This document shows positions 1 through 13,500 of a DNA stretch of 64,000 bases, piece by piece. The translations under genes and the position numbers were made by a program. Numbering within the stretch: position 1 is the first letter of the stretch; each line of letters opens with the position of its first letter. A model generated the notes under the pieces. It was not told where the DNA came from. It did not search any database and saw only the letters and a list, made by a program, of their open reading frames with translations. The stretch comes from Hydractinia symbiolongicarpus (taxonomy: Eukaryota > Cnidaria > Hydrozoa > Anthoathecata > Hydractiniidae): the NCBI RefSeq assembly GCF_029227915.1, contig NC_079888.1, positions 5,095,001 through 5,159,000 of the forward strand, given 5' to 3'.

Positions 1-684
1 CCGCGAAAACCTTGGTCGTGATCAGGTCTGAGGTTACCAAAAACTGTAAGTAATATTACATTAACTACTTCGTCAGTGCGACCAAGGTTGTATGTTTTTA
101 CCGGCTAAAACGGCAGAACAGGGTCGCAACAACAGTCACCGAGGCCCTTGGAAAGTGTGGCTATGCGTAAGACGTAATGATCACGCGGTAAAACAAAATT
201 AGACTTGATGAACTAGTGTGTGCAAAAGTACAAATTGCTATAGAAAAGTGAAAGTACCTGCTCAAAAATCGAATATAATACATATAATATGAAATAAAGT
301 TTCAGATAACTTAAGACGTGTGTTCTCTTTTGATCAAAACAATATTTTACCTTCGTTAATTAAGTTTGAAAAAAGCGTCCAGCCTAGCTGCCTTAATCGT
401 ACCTTGTGTCACTTGTACTTAGTTTTATCAGTTTAAGTATTGCGCACCTTCCAACAGTTCAATCCAAGTACACAACCGTAAAGAGAGCAGGCTGATCAAA
501 AGATTTTGCTTAATATTTCAACTACAATTTGACTTTAATTCTTGCATGTCATACTCCAAAGTTATTTTTCTCAGTTTTTGGCACACAATATATTAACTAG
601 CCTAGCTGACTAACCTTGTACTCTTTCCATAATTGCGTGGAATATTCTAGAAATACCTAATAAAATGATATCAATGCTTTAGTT
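1..684. other. Upstream flank of HUWE1, no gene seen
   Basis: This AT-rich stretch holds no open frame I can support. It should contain the HUWE1 promoter and 5' UTR, possibly with a non-coding first exon, but I see no TATA box or other element I would defend. An in-frame TAA at 661-663 closes the HUWE1 frame just before its start codon. Confidence 0.5.
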
Positions 685-3600
685 ATGAAGATAGACCGTT
701 CGAAAGTGAAGAAAGGAACATCTGAAGTGGTAATATTTCATTTCTTTTCTTTAAAAAGTTATATTTATGTCACTCTTGCTATATGTTCACGTGATTATAG
801 TTCTAGTGTATTAGCACCCTAAATTATGTGATTGTCTAAACAAAGCCTCATGGCTTCGAATTATTCCACCTCATTATATAATTATCTATTCTGATGAAGG
901 TATGACAATTCCGCTTTGCTTCATAACTTTAGCTAGCTATAGATGAAGGATCTTTAAAAGTTCCCTAGAAAGCTTTTTATTTTTTTGAAAAATCTTTATC
1001 TGGTCTCCGAGTTATGTCTTAAAAGTTGCGCTAATTATGCGAAATTATGATGTGGTGAGTTAGCATTAAGCATAAGTATGGTAACTAAATATAAAAATTT
1101 ATGTAAAATGTTCAAAACGTGTCAAAGTAAACGGCCAGAAAACATTTTTAACTCATGGCGTGTCAAAATGTTAAATTAACACCGGCAGAGCATGCTCATG
1201 ACATAATGCATAATTAGTGAATCTTCTTAGTCCAAATTCTAACGAACCAATCAATGATTTTACAAATTTTACAAAATATATCTTTCAAGCTCTTTCATAT
1301 GCAATTAACTTTATTTTTCGAGGGAGGTAACCTTTAAAACAACAAGAAGTCAAGTATATGCGCAGGGTCGAGCAAAAGAAATCTGAAACTAGTTGTGTGA
1401 TTTACGTTTTAATTCCTTAATGTGTTTTTTTTCATTGTGATACCTATTAAAATTGTTTCTGTTGAAATGGTCAAAAAGCAGACACATTGTGACACAACAT
1501 TAGGAAAACTTGGTGACGTAAATTAACAAGAGGATCTGTAGAGAAAAGCAAATGTTGCAATAAATTTTTTTTCTAAATATTCTCTGGTTTGTCTAATTAA
1601 GTTTGCTTTGTATTCACTGAATTATCACAAAGAGAAAAAATTAAAATGCCATGCCTCCACGTGCACACATTTTCTCATTGGTAAGCTATCCCAGTGTTGT
1701 TTGGGCTGTCAATTCTGTCAATTACACAAGTTTCAGTACCAGTGAAATTGGATGGTAGATTCTGGTCATAAGGCAGGCCTTGCCATGAGCAAATAACCTC
1801 CCAGGAAATTAATTGCTAGCGTCAGAGTGTCCATGTGAGCAATTTTGCTTGCCATTTAGTCTCTCACTGCATCTTTTTCAGGTGAGGCGTGCGCCTTGAC
1901 ACACACCTAAACTGTTTCAGGCGTAGCTCGTTTTGAACTTTTTTCGGTTAAAACGTCCGATAGATTTCCGTCTTGGTCGGACACTTTTAGATCTCAGAAT
2001 TTAGTCCTGGTCCTTTAAATCCAAGGTTAACCTTAATGCCCATATCGCATGCGTTTTATAAAATGGCAAATGAACTGTTACACGATGTGTTGAAAATAAT
2101 CACACCAAATATGATTTCAGTTTCACTTAAAAGACCAATCAATTCTTGAGAAAAACGTGTACACTTATCTCAAAATGTTAATATTTACGCGAGCAATAGA
2201 ATGCTCGGGTAACAAGAATTTACGTGAGTTATATGAGTCGCGAGCAATTGCTCGCGACTCATGGCAAGGCCTGTAAGGCTATGGACATCAAGTCATAGCT
2301 GGCTGGCCATGCGTTTTTTTTATTGAAAAGTTAAATTACATATTTTACATGTTCAAATAATACAGTAGTATATATCATTTCTTAAAACAACTTTTTGTGA
2401 AGAGAGGGTAGAGTGATTGTGTAAGCTGGGGTGAGAAATGAATCAGTTTTCTGATTTACTTCTTCATTAATTCTGGTGAAAAATTTATTTAGTCAGGGCA
2501 AAATTCCAAGGGATTGTTTTGAACACGCATTTAGGATTTTATCAGTGTTATCACCATGTTTTGCGTAGAGAAAATAGTTTTTGCATTGGACAACATTGAT
2601 TTTTATATTGGCATGAGTAAAGTCCATATTTGCCCCTAAAACAGGCTTTTTCAAGAAAATTTTGATACGTGTGTGGCAAAAAGCTTGTCCCAAGTATTTT
2701 AGGTGTGCTTTGTGTGTGTGCACTTGTTACCTTCTTATAAAATTTGTCATTTTGCAGGTGCTATTAATAGCACGCCTAAGCCATATTGTGTGTGTATGGA
2801 GGTGTGCTTGTTCTATTGCATGCCTCTCCTAAAAATGCCTACTAAAAGCAACAAAGCTACTACTCTTTTTGTTAGTTTTTCTGCATTCATTTTATCTTAA
2901 ATGCTCTAATGATGCTTAACAACATACACCATAAGATGTTATGCATCATAATGAATATTCTTTTTATAGCCTGAAGATTGTCAAAATGTAATCCAGTTCT
3001 TCAAAACATGTACTGATAAGGAGTTGCTAGTAGAACTTCAAAAGATTAATGTTTGGTACTTTGGAAAGGTACGTTCTTGCAATTCCACATAATGACATAT
3101 TAATTTGTCATATACTTGTGTGCCAACTAGGACATTTAACCTCTTTGTCAAAGCCTCAAAGAGATACAGACGATTTTTTAGGCCCCTTAGAAGTCCACTT
3201 AACACAAGTATACTGTATAATGTTTGTATAAGTGAAACTGTTTTTGTTTTTAATCTAATATATGCCTGTGTGTTTTTTCAATACAGTGTGAACTTTACCA
3301 TTGGATTGATGTGCTTGACAGATTCGATGCGATATTGGCAGGTATAGCAAAACCAGCAGAGGGGAAGAAATGGATATTTCAATTTGATATACTGGAAGAA
3401 ACCTATGGGAAGGAGAAAGGGGTAAGTATTCTTGTTACCATAGTATAAACGTAGTGGCTTCTCCCTCACCTGCATTTGTACAGAATCCTTTATCACTTAT
3501 CACTTAATGTCAAAATAATAAACATGTAGTCAATAGTTTATTGTTCTCTTATTTTACAACCCAATTCACCAGTGAAGTTTGTATTACGGCCCGGGTTGCA

Positions 3601-6600
3601 GAAAAGCTTTAAATGGAGTGTCGCATATTGTAAATCTGCCGTCTAAGAAATGATAAGCTTACTCCTTGTGAAAACTTAGATTTCCTGAAGAAGTTTATAA
3701 TAAAGATAATAAGATTCAAGGCTGATTTTTATACTGCCTTATTTATTATTAAAATCTTGTCAGTAAACTTTGCTACAACAGCAATTGCCATAGTATTCTG
3801 CAAATTAAATTAAATGCTTTTATTATGCTTGTTTTCAGGCACAGCAAAAGGAGTTGATTTTTCAGATCTTGAAATTCACAGCATTATTAATCGAGCATTC
3901 CTATGCACGACACCTTTACAACTCTATCGAGGTAACTATTTGTTTTCAACTATTTTTTATAATATTACACAACGGTTAAAAAATATTTTTGAGCTTGATT
4001 TCGACTGCAGTACCCAAATATAACACTATCCAATCCGATAAAAAATCTAGAGCCAAATTTTAAGCCTGCAGTTGCATATTTCTTTTCTTGACGTTTAAAT
4101 CTATATTTTCTATTGAGATGTTCAAAGTTCAAAAAATAAATGTTCTTTGCAAACTAGGTGCCCTTAATTCTGTTGTGTGCATGGTTGTGTCAAAGAAAAG
4201 ATTATTTTAATATAGCTTCAAAAAACAGTTATTTCATTCCAACAAGCAAATATTTACCTTATTCTCCCTAAAAATGATATTATATGACTTCATAACTCTT
4301 TTTAGCATCTCATTACTTTGTTGGATTGTGCTGATGGGAATATCATATTAGCAGGACTAAACCTTGTCTATGTGTTTAGTAAGCGTTCAAACTATTTGTC
4401 TCGGTTACCCAGTGAAAGAAAGAAACTTTTGCAAGAAAAGCTGGTTGATCTGGCTCAGGTATCATGCAGTTAACTTTTTTTAAAAGGATTTACATTCATC
4501 CTTCATCCACATAAACACCCTTAACAAAAATTATCATCCCTTTTAGTTTTTCTTTTTTGATAAATAAACAACAATGTTGGTTTTTTATATCTTGATGTTT
4601 TAGTAGATCAGCATTCTGATAAAGTATTCTCCTGTTTAGCATAAGGAGGTGCTTTATTGCATCAGGGTTCAAATTAGAAATATAAAGTTAGTTCATTAAA
4701 ATGCGCCGATTGTAGAGAAAACCTCCTTTCAGCTTTAGTTGGGGAGGAAGGTAAGCCACTTGCCATTTATCCCTTGATAGTGGTTATTTTCTTGCATTAA
4801 CCAATATAGAAATGGTCCTAAAAACGAAAAAAATATAAGATTCTCAGTTTTAACATTTTTTTTTCGTGGTATGATTAGCAAAGGCAGCATTTCAATTCAC
4901 AAATTGCGAGTAGCAGCCTGCTAATTTAAATCATGTGCACTACATATTTTTTTAAAGTTAGGCTCTTTAGGAGTTTTTAGACACCTTTCTTTTAAAAAAG
5001 CACATGTTGTGTACATACTAAACAGAAAGCAGAATTACCTTCTAATATTAAAAAAATCAGTATAATAACAATAAAAGTGTATAACATTATGTTTTTAAGC
5101 TGATGTGATTAAAATACATTGCATTGTATTTCAGTCTTGTCATTCTAGCGTGGGCGATCACACTTAACGCCCCCGTGCATGACTAAAACCAAATAGAGTG
5201 TCCTGTTTTCTGGTTATAATTGTACACTTCAAACCAATGCAACCATGCAAAGCAATTTTTTTGTGCACAGACTAATTAAAGACTTAAAAATTACACGCCT
5301 GGACATCAAAAAACCAAGTTTGGAGGCGTGCTCTGCCACATGTGTAGCCTTTCCCTTTGTAGACTAGTTATAGACAAGACTAATTTAACTTGTAGTTAAG
5401 GAGTATACTTTAATTCAAAAGAAACACAAAAGAAAGCATTATATAATCAAATAAATTGCAATTTCTATTTTTAAATTTTTTTCTTCTTGTTTTCAGACAT
5501 GGGGAGGATCCGAAGCTGGTTGTGCACTCGAACAATGCTGTTCAGAGGTTTGTAAACAATTTTTAATTACCCATGTGTTGATAAAGTATCTGTTAGTGTC
5601 ATTTAAACATTGTGAACCTGGACGTATATATAAATTTAATAACAAAGAGACAGCATGAAGTGCATTTCAGTTTGATCTAATGAGTAATGTAGCAGTTACC
5701 AATATACAAGATCACAATTGCCAACAAGAAGAAGCAATTAGTACTAAATTTTCCTTTAATCTTTCCTCAGGAGGCAATATGATGCCTGTAACCAGGTTAC
5801 ATCTTCAACCGGAATACATAAAGGCTATTACTCTTTGCCTGTCACTTTGCCTCTAAAACAGAAAGTTTTCTGGAACAAGCTTTAATTTGATATAGTTTCT
5901 CTTCCCACAGAACCAAAAAACAACAGAAACAAAGTGCCAGAAAATATCCATAATGTTTTTTAATCAAAATATTTATTTGAATTTCCAAATGTCTTTTGAC
6001 ACATTCAAGCTTTGAAATGTATAATCTGTTATTTTTTTCTTAGGATGTTCCAATGGGGGCTGGAAATGTTTATTTTGAGTACTACTTGCCAGATGACGTG
6101 GTATTAGACTCAGAAAAAAATTCGACCACAAAGGTTGGTGAAGTTCCTTTTCTAAAAATAAATATTAAAGTATTAAATAAATGTCAAAAAATTGAATTTC
6201 TGGTGCATGACATTGTTGTTATTTATGTTTATTAAACGGCTTTTTCCCAATTGAAATTTTTCCCAAATTTTCCAATTTATTAGAGGGGCTAATTATATTC
6301 ACTTCAAAATATGGGACTTATGGCCCATTTTATGCAAGTTGTTAAGGATTTCAATAAGACTACCTTGATGAAATTCCCGTTTGTGGTTTAGTGGCCCTTA
6401 TTTTACATTTCTGGATTACACTCTGATATATATTTATACATCTAAAAATGTTGTCAGTCTTTTAAGAGAATGTTTTATGGTGTTTACCCCTATGGTGTTT
6501 ACCCCAACAAGTTTTGTTGCATGGGAGGTCACACTATAAATGTATCTCAATGTTTAAAGTCCTTGTCAAAGCCAAAACAGTCATTTATCTCAAAAAAACT

Positions 6601-9600
6601 TAAAACATTCTTTGCAACTTCATTCTATATGCTATTTTTGGTAAACATGTTGACACCTGCTCTTATTATTGTTGATTTAAAAAGCCTATCACTGACATAA
6701 TTTAACAATATATAGTTTCATATTATGTTTAGTTAAACTCAAATCGTTTTTGCATTGATTTGAAAAATATTCATGAAATGGCAGCAAATGTTGGAACAAT
6801 AATGGAAAAGATTCTGAAAACAAAGAAAATTCCTGAAAATATGCAGGTAAGTGTAAAGAAAAAAATCTCATTCGTACGTCACAGGTTTTAAGTTATGAAC
6901 AAAAGCTACTTGACACATTACTTTTGTAAAATGTTTTGAAAAGACAGTAATTTAGTTTCCAAAATCAGTTAGTTCAAATTATGTGTCATATTTTCTGACA
7001 TGGTATATGCATGGTATATGCATGTTATATGCAGGCCTATCAATAAGGGGAGAGCGATCGCTCTTGCTCACGCAAAGACTTGCCAATTCTTACAAATGAG
7101 AAACTAGCTGAGCCATTATTTGTTGCCCCAATTCCACAAAAATTTTGTCTGGCTGAGCAGTATCAATTCATCTCACATGGAAATCAATGTTATCTTATTA
7201 TTTGCAGTAAAAAATAACCACAATATATAAAAAAGACAAGATAAATAGATAAAAAAGATTTTGCAATAAAATATGCGTTTATAAACTTATTTTATTTATT
7301 CAGATTGCTTGCCCAGTGTATATTATTGCAACCTTGGTCAAGCGATTTATTGCTCGGGTGTTATTTTTTGCTGTTGATAGGCTCGTATATGTATACTATT
7401 TTTATGTAGTATACTTGTAAGATCTGTTTGTTCCTTTTATTGTACAAAGATTGTTAACACCCATATGCACATAACACCAATATGCACATAACACCAATAT
7501 GCACATAACTATGTGCATATTGGTGGAAAAGTTATTTCAATGCAAACCAATCAATTGTCTCCACCTTGACTGCTGACTGTATCTTTTTTTGTGTGTGTGT
7601 TGCTAATTTATTATTAATACTTTTAGATGACATTTTATCATCGGTTAAGGTTAGCTCATGCAATGGCGAATTATGAACAAAGACTTCAGTTTGTGCAAGC
7701 TCGCCTGCAAGCTCTGTCTGTGTTAGGTAAATAGACAATATTTCTTAAAATAATTGTGTGGTAATGATAGTCAAAATAATGTTACTTATGCTGCTTTTAT
7801 TTTGTAATAAACCAGCCGTTTAGGCAGGAAGTTTTACAGTGTATTACTGATTTAGTATTTGTTTTGCAGAAAAAAATGCTCACGTTATTAATAATTAATA
7901 ATAATTGGCACAGCAAAAGAGAATGAAAAATATGAAAGTAGAAAAATGAGTTGGAGTTTCTAAACACTGCTTTTATGAAACCAAATAAAACGTGAAATGC
8001 ATTGAAAACAAAACTAATTTTGATTTATTTTGTTTTTTAAAACAAATTTTAGCCTGTATTAGCCTACTTGGTACAGCGAAACCAACCAAAAAATAATAAT
8101 GCAAAATGATTAATTTGTAAAAATAATAGGTTTTTGTACCTTGTGCAACAGAGTAGTCTGTTATAACACTCAAAAACTAATAATTCCCATATCGCTACAC
8201 TAGACTGGTATCCTGCTGTGCTTCACTACTCTTTGTATTAAAAGTGGGACACAAAAATGAGCCCATTTTAAAGTTCTACCAGCTAAAGCCGTAGAACAAT
8301 TAGTGCATCATGATTACATGACACTAAATATTAATGCACAAAAGTTTTATTTTTGTTTTATTTTTTTAGATCAAAGAGTTTTATTTCCAGCTAAATATAT
8401 TTCTGCTTTTAAAAGCCTAAAAAAAACAAAATCCAAATGTGCATACTTTGTAACCAAACTAATATGTGCTGTAGGGCTAGAGTTATATTACACTATGATG
8501 TTGTCAACTGCTAAAAAAAATGAAACCATTGTTAAATATCTTAGATGTGAAAATAGGCCACGTATAATGTGTTTTTAGAATGAAATTTAACAAAAGCTGG
8601 CTGGTGCAAATGCCAACATGGTAACAAGCAGGCAGTTAATTAACATCACACCAGGATCTTTTTGCTGATGTTACAAATTTGAATTAGAAAGGCTTATGTA
8701 ACTGTGATCTTCACTGAAACACATCAAAACATTTTTTATTTTTTTATTTTAAACATTTTTTACTGCGTTTTAACGTTTTTTAAAAACATATACACTACAC
8801 ATAATACTACAAAAATTTAGAATTTATAATTTATTTTCCAATTGTGACGATTTATTCCCATTATGGGGAAATGTTTGCTGAGATCATTAAAATTTTTTTC
8901 TCAAATTAAGGAAAAAAACTTAACTGATTTAAAGTAACTCAAAATTAAACAGCAGTCATCTCTCTTGCAACAAAGTTTTTTAGCAATAATACAAATGTGA
9001 TACCTCACTTGGTTTAATCCCTTCATATCATAAGGAAGACAGTAGTAGATACATATAAAAAGTTATGACCTCGCATTTAAGGTAAGCTTGCACAGAAAGC
9101 TGTAATTGATTTTTTTTTGGTAGTTTATTCCAATGCAACTGTTCATGTAAACACGCTGGTGTATGATGGTTTGATCGAAGAGATTGTTAACACATTAAAG
9201 ATTGTTGACGATAATAACAAACTTTCGGTAGGATGGTTTTCATTTTCATTTTTGTTCCTAGCATGAACTGTCATACAAAGGGGATTAATATACTGCTGCA
9301 ATTAAAATATTTTACCCATGGCTGTTACAGTGACCGCCAAGAATTTAAATTGGCCAGCTAAGTCAATTTTTTCGGTGGTCAAACGAATCAGAATTGTGTA
9401 AAAATATTGTGTCAGGGATTTTACATGCAAGTAGGAGTGTTTAATTAAACTTTGTAACTTCTTATGGGACAAATGTATTAAGTGTATGAAACACACACAT
9501 ATTTTGCCATTAGTATGATGTCTTCGGGTTTTTTTTATCTGACTGTTGATTAGCCTTAAAGTGCTGTACTGGATATAACTTTAGAGACTGATTGCAAAAG

Positions 9601-10501
9601 TTGTTTTAAGCATTAGGCAGTGGAGCACAGAAAGTATCTGTGTTTCTTCTTTACTTTATATTGTTCAAGTTCCAGTTAATTTTCTTAATGTAGGAAGTGA
9701 AAGCATCATGTTTAAAGACCTTAACAGCTATCATTCATTTGGATCGTAATCCACGTCTGCAATCAATTATTGATAATACTGGCGCAACATCTTACCATGG
9801 CTTTTTACCCTCACTAGTTCGAAAATGTATCTTGCACATGACTAGTAGGTTACTTGCGATTTGTGCTCAATATTTTTAATTGACTAAAAAATTTCGAAAA
9901 AGTAATAATACCAGAAAGGTTGTTAAAAATTACATGGATTACCATGGCTGTAGTTTTTTTGTTGTACAAATTTTGTTTAGGTGCCCACATGACTTATTGT
10001 CGTGTAACTTAAGTAAGCTTTACTGAATTTCAATTGTTGTATTTGTTTAGATGCAGAGCACGAACCATTTCCACAACAGCTAGCAACATCTTTGTTTTCG
10101 TTCTTGTATCATCTTGCAAGTTACGAGTCAGGATGTGAAGCTTTAGTTGCTTCAGGGCTAATTGAATCTTTGCTTAAAGTTGTTTTGTGGCCTGGGAAAG
10201 ATGATCACATCACAGTATGTTTATTTGACTCTTTACGTATTTCGCAAGAAGAGTTTCAGCGTGTGGAAATGCTCCCACATCTGTCATGCATAAAGATATA
10301 ACAATATATGTAATATAGTAATAATAATTGTCCATGTTATAAATCCAATGCTGTTAAGAAGATAAGTCAAATTTCTTTGATGAATTTTAATTTTTATAGT
10401 TTGTAACACGTGCTGTCAGAGTGATCGACTTGATTACCAATCTTGATATGGCTGCCTTTCAAACCCATAGTGGCTTAAATGCCTTAGTTAGTCGACTGGA
10501 G
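685..10501 (+). CDS. HUWE1: HUWE1 exons 1-13: N-terminus and DUF908
   Basis: Exons are 685-729, 2970-3068, 3287-3421, 3839-3931, 4306-4458, 5497-5547, 6044-6133, 6733-6846, 7627-7726, 9124-9227, 9694-9844, 10051-10214 and 10400-10501, giving residues 1-467. This part forms the start of the armadillo-like scaffold that the known HUWE1 structure folds into a ring. DUF908 covers about residues 95-380. Strongly conserved islands are [10 protein letters not shown] in exon 4, [10 protein letters not shown] in exon 5, [13 protein letters not shown] in exon 11, [10 protein letters not shown] in exon 12 and [14 protein letters not shown] in exon 13. Exon 1 encodes only 15 residues and is followed by a 2,240-bp intron. 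Exons 6-8 are the least conserved; I placed them by phase and splice sites as much as by similarity. Confidence 0.93.
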
Positions 10502-13500
10502 GTAAGTTAGTCATAATAAACTTTTTATAGTATAAATGCAGAAAGAAAATGAAAGTTTTGATGATTATAATTTTTTTGCTTGTCTACTCAGAGAGAAATC
10601 AAGCTATGCAGTGAATTCCATGGACCCTCACTATCCTCTGACTTGCCTCTTGTCCCGATTGAAAAACCAAAAGGAGAAACAGAATCAAGTACTGTCACCA
10701 GTCAGCTAAGTTCCAGCAGTGAGATGCAAAATGATAACAAAGAATCAACAGATTTAAACCATGTTCCTACTGATATTGAGATGACAGGTGCGTGTTTGCA
10801 AAGTTTTTTTTTTACATTTATTAAAGCTAGCCATGAAATAACAAAACCCTTTATAACCAATATATAAAATGACCACTGTTTGCAGTTTGCATTTGATAAT
10901 ATAGCACCAGTTTTGAATGTATAGTTTACCTTAAAATTATTGTTATTATTATTTTAACACCTAAACACAATGCGGAGCAGATAACAAAATGGGTATTACC
11001 GTATTTTCCAGTATATAACCCACACATCCTACTTATCCAGGGTCTGACTTAAGCGAAGGTTTATTGTTTGAAGAGGGTAAGGATGTTTAAGGTACGGAGA
11101 AAAAGCATATTATTAGCGAGCGTCCTATTTATCTGGAGTTCCACTTAATGAGAGTATACTGCATTTGTGTCCTGGCTACATGAAGCGGGATTTTTTAGAC
11201 ATCCTTTTATTTTGATCAACTGCTCTGCTGGTCTAAACATAAGTCATTCATCAAATAAAATTTCGAACAAATTAAATATTTAAAACAAAACGCTGCACAA
11301 GTGCTGTTCTTGCCACCTGTTATTTTAAAAAGAAAGATCGTTTTTCTGCTGAGTAGAACAAAATACAGGTTAGGGTTAAACCTAAGGTAAAATCTCTTTT
11401 TGTGTATATTTAAGTTTTTTTGGCATAAAAATAGACAACATAATAATTAACAAGGATTTTCTGTAACAGGGATGTACAGAAAATTCTTTATAAAAAAATT
11501 AAATCATGTAGGTGAAGTAAGGTTACTATGTATAGGATTGTGCATGCGGTTATAATAATGTATGCGTTTTATCCTGTGGGTACTATTTTCTTCATTGAGA
11601 GGCTTGGCTATCTTTTGTGTACTCTACTGTCTGATTTGTGCAATGCTGGCTTTGTCTGCACAATTGTGTAAGGTTGTTAGAACTACAAATAAACGAAAGA
11701 AACAACACACAAAAGAATCTGTTTTAAAAAAGGAAAGCTTGACTTGCATGCTCCAGTAAATGTAGAAACTTTAAATGTCACAATAAATGACTGAAAATAT
11801 GAAACTTTTATGTAGCCTGCACCATCTTTAATCGCACCAACAGTGAAAGTGGTAAGAATCAACTTATAACTTGCGGGTTATATACCAGGAAATACGGTAA
11901 TCATCATGAATAAGTCAAATTTTTATTTCACAAACACCTGAAAAACTATGCATGGCAATTTTATGGAATTTAATGAACTAGACCATCTATAATTATTAAT
12001 CCCTGCATAAATTAATTATTATTATTAAAATGACACTCCTTGTTTTCAACTAATTGGCTAATTTTACCTGTATTTTTGTTAATATTTCAGAACGAATGAA
12101 TATAAAATAGGAGTTCAAAATAAAAAAAAATATCTAAAATCCAAGACTTATAGTTGCCAAACTGGATTCTTTCATTTTAATCACTTTCAAGTAGTACACA
12201 TTTTCTGTACATTCTTGTTTTGTTATTAAAAAAGAAAATTTTATTTTTTTAATCCTTACAAAGAAATACATGGAAGAAATTTAATGAAATTAGGTATTAG
12301 CCTAGTACCCTGCCCAATTAGCTTCAGAAAAATATCTTGATTATTAGAAATGAAAGAATGGTAGTTATGGTACACTCTTTTAGTACTAAACATTGTTATT
12401 AATGGTACACAATGCTAAACTTTGTTCTTGATAACCAAAAATATTCTACTTTTAGAGGCTATAGATGAAAATGAAGTGAGTAAAAAGCCACTAGACAAAC
12501 ATTTACAGTGTTTACCACAAAGAGCGGCTCTGTTGAAATCTATCTTGAATTTTCTAAAGAAGGCAATACCAGATCCTGCATTTGCAGATTACACACGATC
12601 GTTAATGGATGAGAATTTACAAAATGCATTGAAAATGATTATCAGCAATGCAGAATACTATGGAGCTTTGTTGTTTTTACTGGGTATGCTTTTTTTTCTT
12701 TTTACGTAATCATGTTTGACAACAGAGATGGTGCAGTGGTAGTGCATTCGACTTGTACTTGTAAGGTTTAAGGTTCGAGTCCCCACTCCAGCACACTTTA
12801 ACTGCTCATTTAATGCCATCTACTGAGTGCCAATCTGCTTGTGTGGCAGACAAGCAAGTTAGAGCAATGCTACTTGTATCTCTAGCAGTATAATGTAACA
12901 TAGTTACTTACTTACAACAGTTTTGATATCAGTATAAATTTAACATTATAGTCATCAAAGTATTTCAAACTTATTACTAGCTGCAATAACAGAAGTGTAG
13001 GATTATTAAGTTATAAAAATAATATGTAGCTTAGCCGTTAGCCTTCTTTAAAGGTAGCACAGAAACTATTCCTTTCTAGAAAGTTTTTATTTTTTTATTT
13101 TTATAATTTAATAAAGATTTTTTTTTAGCTACGGATGTTATAACAGTGTTTATTTTTCACGAACCGTCTTTGTTATCGAGTTTACAAGATAGTGGCTTGA
13201 CATGGGTTGTTTTGAAAGCATTGCTTGTAAAAGATGTAAGTTTATTTTTTTTTAAATTTTGTTTGGTTTATTTTTTCTGTAGTCAATGATACTTCTTCAG
13301 GCTCAATATTATCAAGCTGTTTCGCGGAACAAGTGTCAGTATGAGAGTTCAAATGCATTTAAACTTTTGACTGAATACTCTGTGGCTAGTTGATTAGGTA
13401 CTTCATGAAGTAGCAATATCAGTATAAACAAGCCTGTGGCTATTTTTTTTAGCTTGTTATTCATAGCAAACTGTAGCTAATATATCCCTACAGGAACTTT

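Noticed and set aside
8303-8578. A 91-codon frame in HUWE1 intron 9
   Set aside because: Composition is that of AT-rich intron and it shows no family; the spliced frame bypasses it.
12722-12800. A functional tRNA gene
   Set aside because: The boxes are exact but the stems do not form a cloverleaf; a SINE head explains it better.
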